Shown: positions 6,448 to 17,019, numbered from the stretch's first letter. The stretch is DNA of 64,000 nt from an uncultured Lachnospiraceae bacterium (GCA_934330725.1 CAKRGM010000009.1:1-64000); one strand, 5' to 3'. Notes: a model not told the origin generated them from the letters alone. Program-made: numbers and translations.

Positions 6448-8346
6448 TTACATTCTTACTCCGCGCCACCTGTTAATGCACGCAAATATATCCTGTTTTC
6501 TTGGCATTGCAAGGTTTGATGGTATCATACCTGCATGGTATACCCCTGCAAATCCTTCAAGCCGAAGACGCGCCCATATCATTTCAACCGCTTCCGATAA
6601 CGTTTTCTTTCCATCAAAAACACGCTCTGCTGCAAAACACATTATAATTCCAAGTGTTTCAAGCTGTGCACAGTCCATTAATTGTTCGACATATCTTAAA
6701 TTAATTTCTTCGCGGTCTATTATAATTGCATCAGTTCCATTGGTCTTTATCTTTACTCTGCCATTTTTTCCTCCACCAGGCCTGAACGAAGGATGCCGCA
6801 TATCATGTATATCACTGGTATTATGTACATCATTCATATTATGTATTTCATTCACCTGTGTATCATGTATATTGGCCGTTCCCTGTGTATCTGCTGCTTC
6901 CTGCATACATACACCTGCCTGCACATCCGTGCCCTTCCTGTTTATGCATGTACTAGTCTGCAAATTACTGCGGGCATATGCCGAATTTTTTTCCTCATTA
7001 TTATCCTCATTATTATATGTAACGCCAATATGTCCTTGCGCGTACTCTGCTGCTACCTTTTTAGCCCGTTCGGTTACATCATACACCTCATATCTGTTCA
7101 TCTGGATAATGCAGTCTGCTTTATAAAAATATTCTCCTGAACTGCCCGCTACAAGTATTGTTGAAATTCCCATATTATCAGCAATATTTCTGACACGATC
7201 AATAAATGGTGTAATCGGCTCAGAATCGCTGCTTACAACAAGCTGCATAAGTTCATCACGAATCATGAAATTTGTTGCACTTGTATCTTCATCAATAAGT
7301 AAAAGTCTGGAACCTGCTTCAATAGCCTCTGATACATTTGCAGCTTCTGATGTACTTCCACTCGCATCATCTGAAGAAAACTTTCTGGTATCTTTTTCAT
7401 TTGGCAGGTCATTTATAAACATAGATATATTTACATTATTTATCCCTCTTCCATCCTCAGCCCGTATCTTAAAAGCCGTATTATCCGTTATAACATACTC
7501 TCTTCCATCTCCTGCAATATGATTATACACTCCCATCTGCAATGCCTTTAAAAGAGTACTCTTTCCGTGGTATCCCCCTCCTACAATGAGCGTTATACCT
7601 TTCTTTATTCCCATTCCGCTAATCTTCCCACGATTAGGAAGATTCATTGTAATCTGCATGCTTTCCGGTGATTTAAAACGAACTGCATCCTTTAGTGGAT
7701 AATCCGAAATGCCTGATTTTCTTGGAAGTATGGAATCATTCGCCACAAATGCAACAAGTCCACATTTATCAAGTTCCTGTCTGATAAAATACTGATCCTG
7801 TGCCAGCTCAATACACTGCTTAAGGCTCTTTACATCAGCATTTTTATACTGAAGTGCCTTATAAATACACTTTGGCAAAAATTCAAACAGCATCTCCTCA
7901 AGTTCCGGTGAATTAATTGTTCTTCCATTCGCCGGAAAGCCTGCCTGCATTCGGAAAGTCACCGAACCATCATTTGTATTAATATCACACGCACTTCTTT
8001 TTATTATTTCCTGTCCACATTTTACTACTGACAAAAGCCCGCTTTTTCCTGACCCCTTTGCTTTAAATGAGTAATTCTTTACCACATTTGCAAAGCTTCT
8101 TATAAGGAAGTCCTCCAATGCTGTTTTTTTATATTCCGTATCATAATATTCATTAGGAAATCCCGCTGTTTTACCACTGACAATAATGCTGATTGCAGAC
8201 GGAGATGCAAAAGGGTCTGACTGCACATGATCAATTGACAGTATATAATCTTTAAAATCATATTTTCCGGCAATTGATTTATATGCCGGATAGCTCTTTC
8301 TATTAATCTGACCTAACATTTGTCTTAACTTTATATCGCTATTCAT
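6448..8346 (-). CDS. predicted ATPase of the ABC class (COG3044-like)
   Basis: A 632-residue cytosolic protein of the stand-alone ABC-class ATPase family. Walker A is GGGYHGKST near residue 255 and the Walker B region is LLLIDEDTSATNF near residue 345. This fits the family, which has no membrane domain and no known substrate. A long low-complexity insert (about residues 440-525) has short His/Asn/Asp/Met repeats such as DVHNTSDIHDM and is not part of the fold. ATG follows an A-rich leader. It is monocistronic between a hairpin and a MITE-like repeat. Confidence 0.88.
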   Translation of the reverse strand: MNSDIKLRQMLGQINRKSYPAYKSIAGKYDFKDYILSIDHVQSDPFASPSAISIIVSGKTAGFPNEYYDTEYKKTALEDFLIRSFANVVKNYSFKAKGSGKSGLLSVVKCGQEIIKRSACDINTNDGSVTFRMQAGFPANGRTINSPELEEMLFEFLPKCIYKALQYKNADVKSLKQCIELAQDQYFIRQELDKCGLVAFVANDSILPRKSGISDYPLKDAVRFKSPESMQITMNLPNRGKISGMGIKKGITLIVGGGYHGKSTLLKALQMGVYNHIAGDGREYVITDNTAFKIRAEDGRGINNVNISMFINDLPNEKDTRKFSSDDASGSTSEAANVSEAIEAGSRLLLIDEDTSATNFMIRDELMQLVVSSDSEPITPFIDRVRNIADNMGISTILVAGSSGEYFYKADCIIQMNRYEVYDVTERAKKVAAEYAQGHIGVTYNNEDNNEEKNSAYARSNLQTSTCINRKGTDVQAGVCMQEAADTQGTANIHDTQVNEIHNMNDVHNTSDIHDMRHPSFRPGGGKNGRVKIKTNGTDAIIIDREEINLRYVEQLMDCAQLETLGIIMCFAAERVFDGKKTLSEAVEMIWARLRLEGFAGVYHAGMIPSNLAMPRKQDIFACINRWRGVRM

Positions 8347-8376
8347 TTTCTTTTTCCTTTTCTTTATCTATATTAC

Positions 8377-8493
8377 AGGTAATTGCGAAACTCATAAATT
8401 TGAGCTACAGTTATGCGAATTTAACAAATTCATAAGCAGGTACTTTAGTGCGTCCGGGCATTACCTGAAAAGCTGAACGTTTCGCAATCACTT
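8377..8493. repeat. MITE-like intergenic element, copy 1
   Basis: This roughly 117-bp element has terminal inverted repeats: GTAATTGCGAAAC (8379-8391) and GTTTCGCAATCAC (8479-8491), matching at 12 of 13 positions when reversed. Its first 85 bases recur at 23703. No reading frame is present, so any mobility would depend on a transposase elsewhere. Confidence 0.7.
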
Positions 8494-8546
8494 AATCTAT
8501 ATTATGACACCAGAAACATAAGATACCTTCCGGATTATGAAATAAA

Positions 8547-8597
8547 GAGATTATAAAAGTCTGTACATACATACTATGTACACCCTCTTACAATCTC
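8547..8597 (-). terminator. long hairpin after the HPr-like gene
   Basis: A long imperfect inverted repeat pairs GAGATT...TGTACATA with TATGTACA...AATCTC around CATAC. It is followed by a moderately T-rich tract on the minus strand. Confidence 0.55.
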
Positions 8598-8613
8598 TTC
8601 ATTCATAAAAACC

Positions 8614-8847
8614 TTATGCCATATACACCTCAAGATCTCTTAAGATATCTTCTGTCTGCATCTCATCCGCATTAAAAGACAGGTGCAATGGATTGCTTAT
8701 ATCCAGACTTAACAGACCAACCAACGATCTTGCATCAATAGAACTGTTATGCGACTGGATATCAAAGTCACAGGAATACTTACCTAATCGACTGATAAAA
8801 TCCTGTATTTTATCAACCGAGTCTAATAAAACTGAAACTGTAATCAT
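8614..8847 (-). CDS. HPr-like protein lacking the phosphorylated histidine
   Basis: A 77-residue protein whose second half (SSIDARSLVGLLSLDISNPLHLS) aligns with the regulatory-serine helix and following strand of HPr (SIMGVMSLGI in HPr). The N-terminal region lacks the His-Ala-Arg-Pro motif that carries the catalytic phosphate, so it is unlikely to pass phosphate in the PTS. It could be a regulatory or structural paralogue. ATG 8847 is preferred over the adjacent TTG because a GAGAAGGGG site is well placed. Monocistronic. Confidence 0.75.
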   Translation of the reverse strand: MITVSVLLDSVDKIQDFISRLGKYSCDFDIQSHNSSIDARSLVGLLSLDISNPLHLSFNADEMQTEDILRDLEVYMA

Positions 8848-9131
8848 CAAAAACCCCTTCTCATATTAAACCTTTTATAATTACTTAACTATGGTACTAC
8901 AAAACGGGGCTTATTACAACTTTATTCGACTAATTATGACTATTTTTCGCCTGTTTTAAGCCTTTTATTGCTTTTTTTCTCAATTAGTCACGCATAACCG
9001 CTTCTGTTTTTATACTAATTATATTCTTTATATTTCTTAAGTTTTTAAATAAATATTTAGCAACCTGTTTATTAACAGCATATCTGATAACAACCACCTG
9101 TTTAATCTTCATCTGCCGTATTAAATGCATA

Positions 9132-10730
9132 TCACATAAGTGGTGCAATAAGCCGCAGTACTTTACCAAGCATAGTTTTTATCCATGGATAATCCCCAAG
9201 GTTGTCCAAAGTTACTTCCTCACATTTTTTAAGTGTATACTGATAATCATTTTCTATATCTGACACTGCATCATTCTTATACATATATGTTGAACATTCA
9301 AAATGCAGATACAGACTTCTAAAATCAAGATTAGCAGTTCCGACTGATGCCCTTATGTCATCGCTTACAAATAATTTAGCATGTACAAAGCCAGGTGTAT
9401 ACTCATATATTTTCACACCATTTTCAAGCAGCTGTCTGTAATACGTTCTCGATAAAGTATATGCATAAAGCTTATCCGGTATATGCGGCATTATTATAAT
9501 TGTCTCCACACCTCTTTTAGCACAGTATGACAATGCAGATATCATCTCATCATCAAGTATAAGATATGGTGTCATTATATGAACATATTTATCTGCCCGG
9601 TTCAATATGTCAATATATACCTGACGGCATATCCAGTCACTGTCAAATGAGCCACCACAATAAGGTATAACATAACCACCGCTACGAAGTTTTTCATTTT
9701 CCTTATCAACAGGGAACATACACTTTTCACCGGTATAATCGGTTACATATTCATCCAGGTCTTCTTTCGGGATATTATCCTTTCCGCCAGCAAGGTGCCA
9801 CATTTTTAAGAACATATATGTGAAACTTTTCACAGCAGGTCCCTTAACCATAACTGCTGTATCTTTCCAGTGTCCAAATCTTTCGATTTTGTTGATATAT
9901 TCATCAGCTATATTTATTCCACCTGTAAATGCGGCTTTACCATCTACAATAAGAATTTTCCTGTGATCCCTGTTGTTCTGTACTGTTGAAAGTACCGGAC
10001 GTATCTGTGAAAACGGGCGGCTCTTGATTCCATAATGTGCAAGTTCTTTGTAATATCCCCATGGCAGAAGTGCTATACTGCAGGTTCCATCATACATGAA
10101 ACGTACCTCAATACCTTCTGCTGCCTTTTCCTTAAGAATATCAAGTATCGTATCAAGCATATATCCCTTTGCAACAATAAAATATTCCATAAATATAAAA
10201 TGTTTTGCCTGTCTTAGCTGTTTTACCATTTCTTCAAATTTATCTTCTCCAAGAGGGAAAAACTCAACATCATTATCTTTATATACAAGAAAATCTCCCG
10301 TATTTTTTAAATATGACGCAAGTCCTTTTTCACCCTTTGATTCACTTTTTAACTCATCTGCTATGGTCTCATTCTGCCTTAACAAAGGTTTTATCTGGCT
10401 TTCTATCTTTGTTGTATTTTTTTGCATTTTCTTTGTCTCAATCTGGACATTTATAAAAATATACAACATTGTTCCAAATACAGGAATAACAAGAACCGGA
10501 ATAATCCACGCCATTTTAAAATTAGCATTTGTATCCTCATTCAAAATATGAATAATTGTAATAGCACTTAGCAAAATAAGAAATGCATAAACCACACCAG
10601 AATAATCAGATAACTTTTCAATAATTACAAAAAAGAATACCAGCTGCGTGAGCAATGAAAAAATCACCATTGCACTACGTCCAAAAATGATTTGCAGCAA
10701 TCCTCTTAACTTCCTGATTAATTTAGTCAT
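9132..10730 (-). CDS. cls: cardiolipin synthase
   Basis: A 532-residue protein with two N-terminal membrane helices (about residues 15-65) and two phospholipase-D domains. The HKD motifs are HRKILIVDGKAAFTGG near residue 248 and HAKLFVSDD near residue 445. The enzyme joins two phosphatidylglycerol molecules to cardiolipin and glycerol at the membrane. ATG 10730 is chosen because it follows AAGGAAGGTGATGCG; an in-frame extension of 28 residues upstream is not supported by a ribosome site. It stands alone. Confidence 0.94.
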   Translation of the reverse strand: MTKLIRKLRGLLQIIFGRSAMVIFSLLTQLVFFFVIIEKLSDYSGVVYAFLILLSAITIIHILNEDTNANFKMAWIIPVLVIPVFGTMLYIFINVQIETKKMQKNTTKIESQIKPLLRQNETIADELKSESKGEKGLASYLKNTGDFLVYKDNDVEFFPLGEDKFEEMVKQLRQAKHFIFMEYFIVAKGYMLDTILDILKEKAAEGIEVRFMYDGTCSIALLPWGYYKELAHYGIKSRPFSQIRPVLSTVQNNRDHRKILIVDGKAAFTGGINIADEYINKIERFGHWKDTAVMVKGPAVKSFTYMFLKMWHLAGGKDNIPKEDLDEYVTDYTGEKCMFPVDKENEKLRSGGYVIPYCGGSFDSDWICRQVYIDILNRADKYVHIMTPYLILDDEMISALSYCAKRGVETIIIMPHIPDKLYAYTLSRTYYRQLLENGVKIYEYTPGFVHAKLFVSDDIRASVGTANLDFRSLYLHFECSTYMYKNDAVSDIENDYQYTLKKCEEVTLDNLGDYPWIKTMLGKVLRLIAPLM

Positions 10731-10813
10731 CGCATCACCTTCCTTTTTTCTAATATTACCACTTTTCTGGTAGAGTATTATAACATACTTTTTTATTTCT
10801 GTTAAGATTTGCA

Positions 10814-10863
10814 AAAAGATGTTGGAAGTATTCCATTATAAAAGTAATACTTCCAGCATCTTT
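10814..10863 (-). terminator. terminator of gltBD
   Basis: A stem of GATG-GGAAGTATT against AATACTTCC-CATC closes an AT loop, with a T5 tract on the minus strand directly after the gltD stop. Confidence 0.85.
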
Positions 10864-10908
10864 TAATTCATTCCACCTTATTTGTCTGGTTAATCTTTGT
10901 ACGATGTA

Positions 10909-12396
10909 TTAGTTAAGGTTTGTATATCCCATAAGGAACTCATCTATCTGCTTTGCACAGTCACGTCCTTCCCTTATTGCCTTAACAACAAGTGACTGAC
11001 CTGTATGCATATCTCCGGCAGTAAATACACCGGCTACGTTTGTCTTAAATGACTTTTCTTCTGTCTTTACATTTGTTCTTTCTGTAAGATTTACTCCAAA
11101 TGCATCTGAAACATATTTCTGTGTTCCAAGGAAACCTGCTGCAATAAGAACTAATTCGCAAGGAATTTCTTTTTCTGTTCCTTCAACAGGAACCATTGTT
11201 TTTCTTCCTGTCTTTGGATCAGCTTTTGCCTCAAGCTTAACTGTAACAAGCTTTTCAAGGTTACCTTTCTTATCCTTTTTAAATTCTTTGACAGTTGTTG
11301 TATATACTCTTGGGTCATGACCAAATACTGCAATTGCTTCTTCCTGGCCGTAGTCAGTCTTGCACACAAGAGGCCATTCAGGCCATGGATTGTTTGCTGC
11401 TCTTTCATCTGGTGCCTTAGGCATCATTTCAAGCTGTGTTACAGACTTGCAGCCATGTCTTATACATGTACCAACACAGTCATTACCTGTATCACCACCA
11501 CCGATTACAACTACATTCTTTCCTTTTGCAGAAATAAATTTTCCATCCTTTAAGTCTGAATCTAAAAGACTCTTTGTTGTAGCAGTAAGGAAATCAACTG
11601 CAAAATATATTCCATTAGCATCACGGCCCGGTGCGTTGATATCTCTCGGATTAGAAGCTCCACACGCAAGTACTACTGCATCATACTCATCAGTAAGCTT
11701 CTTTGCCTTAACATTTTCACCAATATTGGCATTTGTGATAAACTCAATGCCTTCTGCCTTCATAACATCAATCTTTCTGTCGATTACATGCTTTTCAAGC
11801 TTCATATTTGGAATACCATACATTAAAAGACCGCCTATTCTGTCTGATCTTTCAAATACTGTTACGTTATGTCCTCTTGAATTAAGCTGGTCAGCTACAG
11901 CAAGTCCGGCAGGGCCTGAACCTACTACTGCGATCTTCTTATCTGTTCTTACCTTAGGTGGCTTCGGACCGGCAAGACCATGTTCGTAAGCATACTCAAT
12001 AATAGCTTTTTCGTTATCCTTAGTACTTACTGCATCGCCATTTAAGCCACATGTACATGCCTTTTCACATAATGCAGGACACACACGGCTTGTAAATTCA
12101 GGGAAATTACTTGTCTTATGAAGTCTGTTATATGCCTGCTCCCAGTTTCCTGTATATGCAAGGTCATTCCATTCAGGAATAAGATTATTTAAAGGACAAC
12201 CTGATGTCATTCCATTAAGTAACATTCCTGACTGGCAAAATGGTACACCACAGTCCATGCATCTTGCACTCTGTTTTCTTCTTTCTTCTGTTGAAAGTGG
12301 TGTATGAAATTCATTAAAATTCTTTATTCTTTCTTTAGGTGAGACTGCTTCTTCTTCTTTACGGCTATATTCTAAAAATCCGGTTGGCTTTCCCAT
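10909..12396 (-). CDS. gltD: glutamate synthase small (beta) subunit, NAD(P)H-dependent
   Basis: A 495-residue flavoprotein. The N-terminal ferredoxin-like region has Cys clusters (ARCMDCGVPFCQ near residue 45 and downstream CPLNNLIPEWND and CEKACTCG). An FAD dinucleotide fold follows (VVGSGPAGLAVAD) and an NADPH fold (VVIGGGDTGNDC). It supplies electrons to GltB, which makes two glutamates from glutamine and 2-oxoglutarate. ATG 12396 follows GAAAGGAGATATAT. It is second in gltBD, 84 bp after gltB with a hairpin between them. Confidence 0.97.
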   Translation of the reverse strand: MGKPTGFLEYSRKEEEAVSPKERIKNFNEFHTPLSTEERRKQSARCMDCGVPFCQSGMLLNGMTSGCPLNNLIPEWNDLAYTGNWEQAYNRLHKTSNFPEFTSRVCPALCEKACTCGLNGDAVSTKDNEKAIIEYAYEHGLAGPKPPKVRTDKKIAVVGSGPAGLAVADQLNSRGHNVTVFERSDRIGGLLMYGIPNMKLEKHVIDRKIDVMKAEGIEFITNANIGENVKAKKLTDEYDAVVLACGASNPRDINAPGRDANGIYFAVDFLTATTKSLLDSDLKDGKFISAKGKNVVVIGGGDTGNDCVGTCIRHGCKSVTQLEMMPKAPDERAANNPWPEWPLVCKTDYGQEEAIAVFGHDPRVYTTTVKEFKKDKKGNLEKLVTVKLEAKADPKTGRKTMVPVEGTEKEIPCELVLIAAGFLGTQKYVSDAFGVNLTERTNVKTEEKSFKTNVAGVFTAGDMHTGQSLVVKAIREGRDCAKQIDEFLMGYTNLN

Positions 12397-12427
12397 ATAT
12401 ATCTCCTTTCTCATTTATCCTGGAATC

Positions 12428-12457
12428 AGCCGGTTGTGAAGCACTTCACAACCAGCT
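12428..12457 (-). other. intercistronic hairpin between gltB and gltD
   Basis: GGTTGTGAAG pairs perfectly with CTTCACAACC around a two-base centre and the stem extends outward. There is no T tract, so it more likely sets RNA processing or relative stability of gltB and gltD messages than terminates. Confidence 0.6.
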
Positions 12458-12480
12458 ATTATCACGGACTGCATAACTGC

Positions 12481-15400
12481 TTATTTGATTGCTGCGTAAA
12501 ATGCTTCAATCTGTGCCTGTTCGCTGCTTAAACCTTTTTCCTCCATCTGAACAATCTTGTTCATCATCTTCTTATAATCATGAGGAACAATCTTCTTGAA
12601 CTTAGGAAGGTATTCTCCGAAGTTATCAAGTACTTTCTTACCCTTCTTTGAATTAGTGTAAGCAACATGCTCTGTTATAATATCCTTTAATTCAAGAACA
12701 TCATATTTATCAGTTACAGGTTCCATAGAAACAAGCTGTTTATTGACTCTCTTGTAAAGGCTTGTGTCTTCATCAAGTACATATGCAATACCACCGCTCA
12801 TTCCGGCTGCAAAGTTCTTTCCTGTCATACCTAAGATTACAGCACGTCCGCCTGTCATATATTCACAACCATGGTCGCCACAGCCTTCAACAACTGCAGT
12901 TGCACCAGAATTACGTACGCAGAATCGCTCACCTGCTACACCATTTATAAATGCTTTACCACTTGTTGCACCATAAAGCGCTACGTTACCGATAATGATA
13001 TTTTCATCTTCTTTATATGTAATTCCTGTTGGAGGATATACAATAAGTTTACCGCCTGAAATACCTTTACCAAAGTAGTCATTACTGTCACCGACAAGTT
13101 CAAGTGTAAGACCCTTAGGAATAAATGCACCGAAGCTCTGTCCACCGGCACCATTACATTTAACAGTAAATGTATCTTCATCAAGTGATTCACCGAATCT
13201 TCTTGTAATCTCTGCACCAAGAAGTGTACCAACTGATCTGTCTGTATTAGTTACATCAATCTCAACACTTCTCTTCTGCTTATTATCAAGAGCTGAGGCA
13301 AACTTCTTAAGAAGAATCTTTTCATCAACAGTCTTTTCAAGCTTGAAATCATATTCATTCTTGTGATTGTACTGAATCTTTGATGCTTCTTTAATATATG
13401 GATTATTTAAAATATTGCTCAAATCAATCTTTGATGAACGTCCGCTGTGTTCAACTTCCTTCTGTGCAAGGAAATCTGTTCTTCCGACAAGTTCATCAAC
13501 TGTCTTAACACCAAGCTTAGCCATATATTCACGGAGTTCCTGTGCAATAAACTTCATGAAGTTTACAATGTATTCAGGCTTACCTGTGAATCTCTTTCTA
13601 AGTTCAGGATTCTGTGTTGCAACACCTACAGGACATGTATCAAGGTTACATACCCTCATCATTACACAGCCCATAGTTACAAGTGGAGCTGTTGCAAATC
13701 CGAATTCCTCTGCACCAAGCATTGCAGCAATTGCCACGTCACGTCCGCTCATAAGCTTACCATCTGTCTCAATGATTACCTTATTACGAAGTCCGTTCAT
13801 GATAAGTGTCTGATGTGCTTCTGCAAGACCTAACTCCCAAGGAAGTCCGGCATTGTGGATTGAACTCTTAGGCGCAGCACCTGTACCACCATCAAAACCT
13901 GAAATAAGGATTACCTGTGCACCTGCTTTTGCAACACCTGAAGCAACTGTACCAACACCTGCTTCAGATACAAGCTTAACTGAAATTCTTGCATCCTTAT
14001 TTGCATTTTTCAAATCGTAGATAAGCTGTGCAAGATCTTCGATTGAATAAATATCATGATGAGGTGGTGGTGAAATAAGTGATACACCAGGAGTTGAAAG
14101 ACGTGTCTTTGCAATCCATGGATATACTTTCTTTCCTGGTAAATGTCCACCTTCACCAGGCTTAGCACCCTGTGCCATCTTGATCTGAATTTCTTTTGCA
14201 CTTACAAGGTATCTTGATGTAACACCAAAACGTCCTGATGCAACCTGCTTGATTGCTGAACATCTGTTAAGTCCGTCAGGGCCTACTGTGAGTCTGTCAT
14301 ATTCCTCACCACCTTCACCACTGTTTGACTTACCATGAATCATGTTCATTGCAATTGCCATTGTTTCATGTGCTTCCTTTGAAATAGAACCATATGACAT
14401 GGCACCTGTCTTAAATCTCTTAACAATAGAATCAACGCTTTCAACTTCATCAATATTAATACCCTTCTTAGGGAATTTAATATCCATAAGTCCTCTTAAA
14501 TTCTTTACGCCTGTTTCTTTATTTACTAAATCTGTATATTTCTTAAATGTCTCATAATCGCCATTACGTGTAGCAAGCTGAAGAAGATGTATTGTCTGAG
14601 GATTGTATAAATGTTCTTCCTTGCCGCTTACCATCTTATGTGCGCCTGAACTGTCAAGTGTAGTATCTGTTGATAATCCCAATGGATCAAAAGCCTTTGA
14701 ATGTAATGTTTCAACATCTTCTGCAATATCATTTATATCAATACCGCCAACACGGCTTACTGTTCCACTGAAATACTTCTTAATAACATCTTCATTAATA
14801 CCAATTGCTTCAAAAATCTTTGAGCCCTGATATGACTGAATTGTTGAAATACCCATCTTGGCAGCTATCTTAACAATACCATTGATGATTGCCTTATTAA
14901 AATCATCAACTGCTGCATAGTAATCCTTATCAAGCATATTAAGGTCAATAAGTTCCTGAATGCTTTCCTGTGCAAGATATGGGTTAATAGCAGAAGCACC
15001 ATATCCTAACAATGTTGCAAAATGATGTACATCTCTTGGTTCACCACTTTCAAGGATAACAGCCATGGATGTTCTCTTCTTTGTCTGTACAAGATACTGC
15101 TGGATAGCAGATACAGCAAGTAATGAAGGAATAGCAACATGGTTTTCATCAACACCACGGTCAGAAAGAATAATAATATTTGTTCCTTCTCTGTGTGCTC
15201 TGTCAACTTCAACATATAAATGGTCGATAGCCTTTTCAAGTGAAGTATTCTTATAATAAATGATTGGAATTGTCTCTACCTTAAATCCTTCGACCTTCAT
15301 ATTCTTAATCTTTAAAAGGTCAGTTGATGTAAGGATTGGGTTTTCAATCTTTAACTGTTTGCAGTTTTCAGCCTTTTCCTCAAGTACGTTACCATCTGAT

Positions 15401-17019
15401 CCAAGATAAACTGTAGTTGATGTTACAATCTTTTCTCTTATTGAATCGATAGGTGGGTTTGTAACCTGGGCAAATAACTGTTTGAAGTAATTAAATAATG
15501 GCTGGTGGTTATTTGATAAAGCTGCAAGTGGTGTATCCTCACCCATTGCACCAATCTGCTCTGTTCCATTTAATGCCATTGGAAGGATTGATGTTTTAAA
15601 ATCTTCATATGTATAACCAAATGCCTTCTGTAATCTTGCTCTTTCTTCCTTATTGTACTTAGGTACACGCTTGTTAGGAATTGTAAGATCATGTAACTTA
15701 ACAAGATTATTATCAAGCCATTCACCATATGGCTGCTTTGTTGCATATTCTTCCTTAAGCTTATCATCATCGATAAGTTCACCCTTAACTGTATCAACAA
15801 GAAGCATCTTACCAGGTCTTAATCTGTCTTTTAATCTTATCCTGCTCTCATCAACAGGAAGAACACCTACTTCTGATGAAAGAATAAGGTACCCGTCATT
15901 TGTTACATAGTAACGTGATGGACGAAGACCATTTCTGTCAAGAACAGCACCCATGATATCACCATCTGAGAAAAGGATTGATGCAGGACCATCCCATGGT
16001 TCCATCATTGTTGCATAATACTGATAGAAGTCTTTCTTTTCCTGTGGCATTGACTTATTATCTGCCCATGGTTCTGGAATTGTTATCATTACAGCAAGTG
16101 GTAATGGCATACCATTCATTACAAAGAATTCAAGTGTATTATCAAGCATGGCAGAGTCAGAACCATTTGTATTAACAACAGGTGTAATCTTTGCCATTTC
16201 CTCTTCAAGATATTCTGAATACATTGTCTCTTCACGGGCAAGCATTCTGTCAGCATTACCTTTTATTGTATTAATCTCACCATTGTGAACCATAAATCTG
16301 TTTGGATGAGCTCTTTCCCAGCTAGGATTTGTATTAGTTGAAAATCTTGAATGAACAAGTGCGATAGCTGATTCATAGTCCTCATCTCTTAAGTCACCAA
16401 AGAACTGTCTTAACTGTCCAACAAGGAACATACCTTTATATACAATAGTTCTGCTTGACATAGAAACAACATATGTATTTTCACAAGTCTGTTCAAATAC
16501 TCTTCTTGCAACATAAAGCTTTCTATCAAATTCAATACCCTTATTAGTATCTTTAGGTCTCTTAATAAATGCCTGAAGTATGTATGGCATACAATCAATT
16601 GCCTTCTTACCTAAAACATTTGGAAATGTAGGAACTTCTCTCCAGCCTAAAAACTCAAGGCCTTCCTTCTCTACTATAATCTCAAACATCTTCTTTGACT
16701 GATTTCTTTTAAGTTCGTCCTGAGGGAAGAAAAACATACCTATACCGTAATCTCTTTCATCTCCAAGTTCGATTCCAAGAGGTTTAACAGCTTTCTTGAA
16801 AAACTTATGTGATATCTGTAAAAGAATACCTACACCATCACCAGTCTTTCCTTCCGCATCCTTACCTGCTCTGTGTTCCAGGTTTTCAACAATGCTAAGA
16901 GCATCTGAAACTGTCTGATGTGTCTTGATACCTTTGATACTAACGACAGCACCGATACCACAGTTATCATGCTCAAACGCAGGATTATACAGCCCAGGCT
17001 GCTTGATTTGATTTTCCAT
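12481..17019 (-). CDS. gltB: glutamate synthase large (alpha) subunit
   Basis: At 1512 residues this has normal GltB length. The N-terminal amidotransferase nucleophile is Cys20 in DNCGIGAV, implying removal of a 19-residue propeptide. Central and FMN-binding synthase domains follow (GAMSYGSISKEAHE, PGEGGHLPG, GFDGGTGAAP). The 3Fe-4S cluster cysteines are in CVMMRVCNLDTCPVG, and a C-terminal Gly-X-X-Gly beta helix is present (GGAGGQSFGAFIPKG, GDSNDYFGKGISGG). It forms the GOGAT complex with GltD for ammonium assimilation. ATG 17019 follows AAAGGATG; an in-frame start 15 codons upstream has no ribosome site. Confidence 0.98.
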   Translation of the reverse strand: MENQIKQPGLYNPAFEHDNCGIGAVVSIKGIKTHQTVSDALSIVENLEHRAGKDAEGKTGDGVGILLQISHKFFKKAVKPLGIELGDERDYGIGMFFFPQDELKRNQSKKMFEIIVEKEGLEFLGWREVPTFPNVLGKKAIDCMPYILQAFIKRPKDTNKGIEFDRKLYVARRVFEQTCENTYVVSMSSRTIVYKGMFLVGQLRQFFGDLRDEDYESAIALVHSRFSTNTNPSWERAHPNRFMVHNGEINTIKGNADRMLAREETMYSEYLEEEMAKITPVVNTNGSDSAMLDNTLEFFVMNGMPLPLAVMITIPEPWADNKSMPQEKKDFYQYYATMMEPWDGPASILFSDGDIMGAVLDRNGLRPSRYYVTNDGYLILSSEVGVLPVDESRIRLKDRLRPGKMLLVDTVKGELIDDDKLKEEYATKQPYGEWLDNNLVKLHDLTIPNKRVPKYNKEERARLQKAFGYTYEDFKTSILPMALNGTEQIGAMGEDTPLAALSNNHQPLFNYFKQLFAQVTNPPIDSIREKIVTSTTVYLGSDGNVLEEKAENCKQLKIENPILTSTDLLKIKNMKVEGFKVETIPIIYYKNTSLEKAIDHLYVEVDRAHREGTNIIILSDRGVDENHVAIPSLLAVSAIQQYLVQTKKRTSMAVILESGEPRDVHHFATLLGYGASAINPYLAQESIQELIDLNMLDKDYYAAVDDFNKAIINGIVKIAAKMGISTIQSYQGSKIFEAIGINEDVIKKYFSGTVSRVGGIDINDIAEDVETLHSKAFDPLGLSTDTTLDSSGAHKMVSGKEEHLYNPQTIHLLQLATRNGDYETFKKYTDLVNKETGVKNLRGLMDIKFPKKGINIDEVESVDSIVKRFKTGAMSYGSISKEAHETMAIAMNMIHGKSNSGEGGEEYDRLTVGPDGLNRCSAIKQVASGRFGVTSRYLVSAKEIQIKMAQGAKPGEGGHLPGKKVYPWIAKTRLSTPGVSLISPPPHHDIYSIEDLAQLIYDLKNANKDARISVKLVSEAGVGTVASGVAKAGAQVILISGFDGGTGAAPKSSIHNAGLPWELGLAEAHQTLIMNGLRNKVIIETDGKLMSGRDVAIAAMLGAEEFGFATAPLVTMGCVMMRVCNLDTCPVGVATQNPELRKRFTGKPEYIVNFMKFIAQELREYMAKLGVKTVDELVGRTDFLAQKEVEHSGRSSKIDLSNILNNPYIKEASKIQYNHKNEYDFKLEKTVDEKILLKKFASALDNKQKRSVEIDVTNTDRSVGTLLGAEITRRFGESLDEDTFTVKCNGAGGQSFGAFIPKGLTLELVGDSNDYFGKGISGGKLIVYPPTGITYKEDENIIIGNVALYGATSGKAFINGVAGERFCVRNSGATAVVEGCGDHGCEYMTGGRAVILGMTGKNFAAGMSGGIAYVLDEDTSLYKRVNKQLVSMEPVTDKYDVLELKDIITEHVAYTNSKKGKKVLDNFGEYLPKFKKIVPHDYKKMMNKIVQMEEKGLSSEQAQIEAFYAAIK

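Noticed and set aside
8984..9169. A 61-codon minus-strand frame after cls
   Set aside because: No ribosome site, overlaps the cls end, and no recognisable composition or motif.
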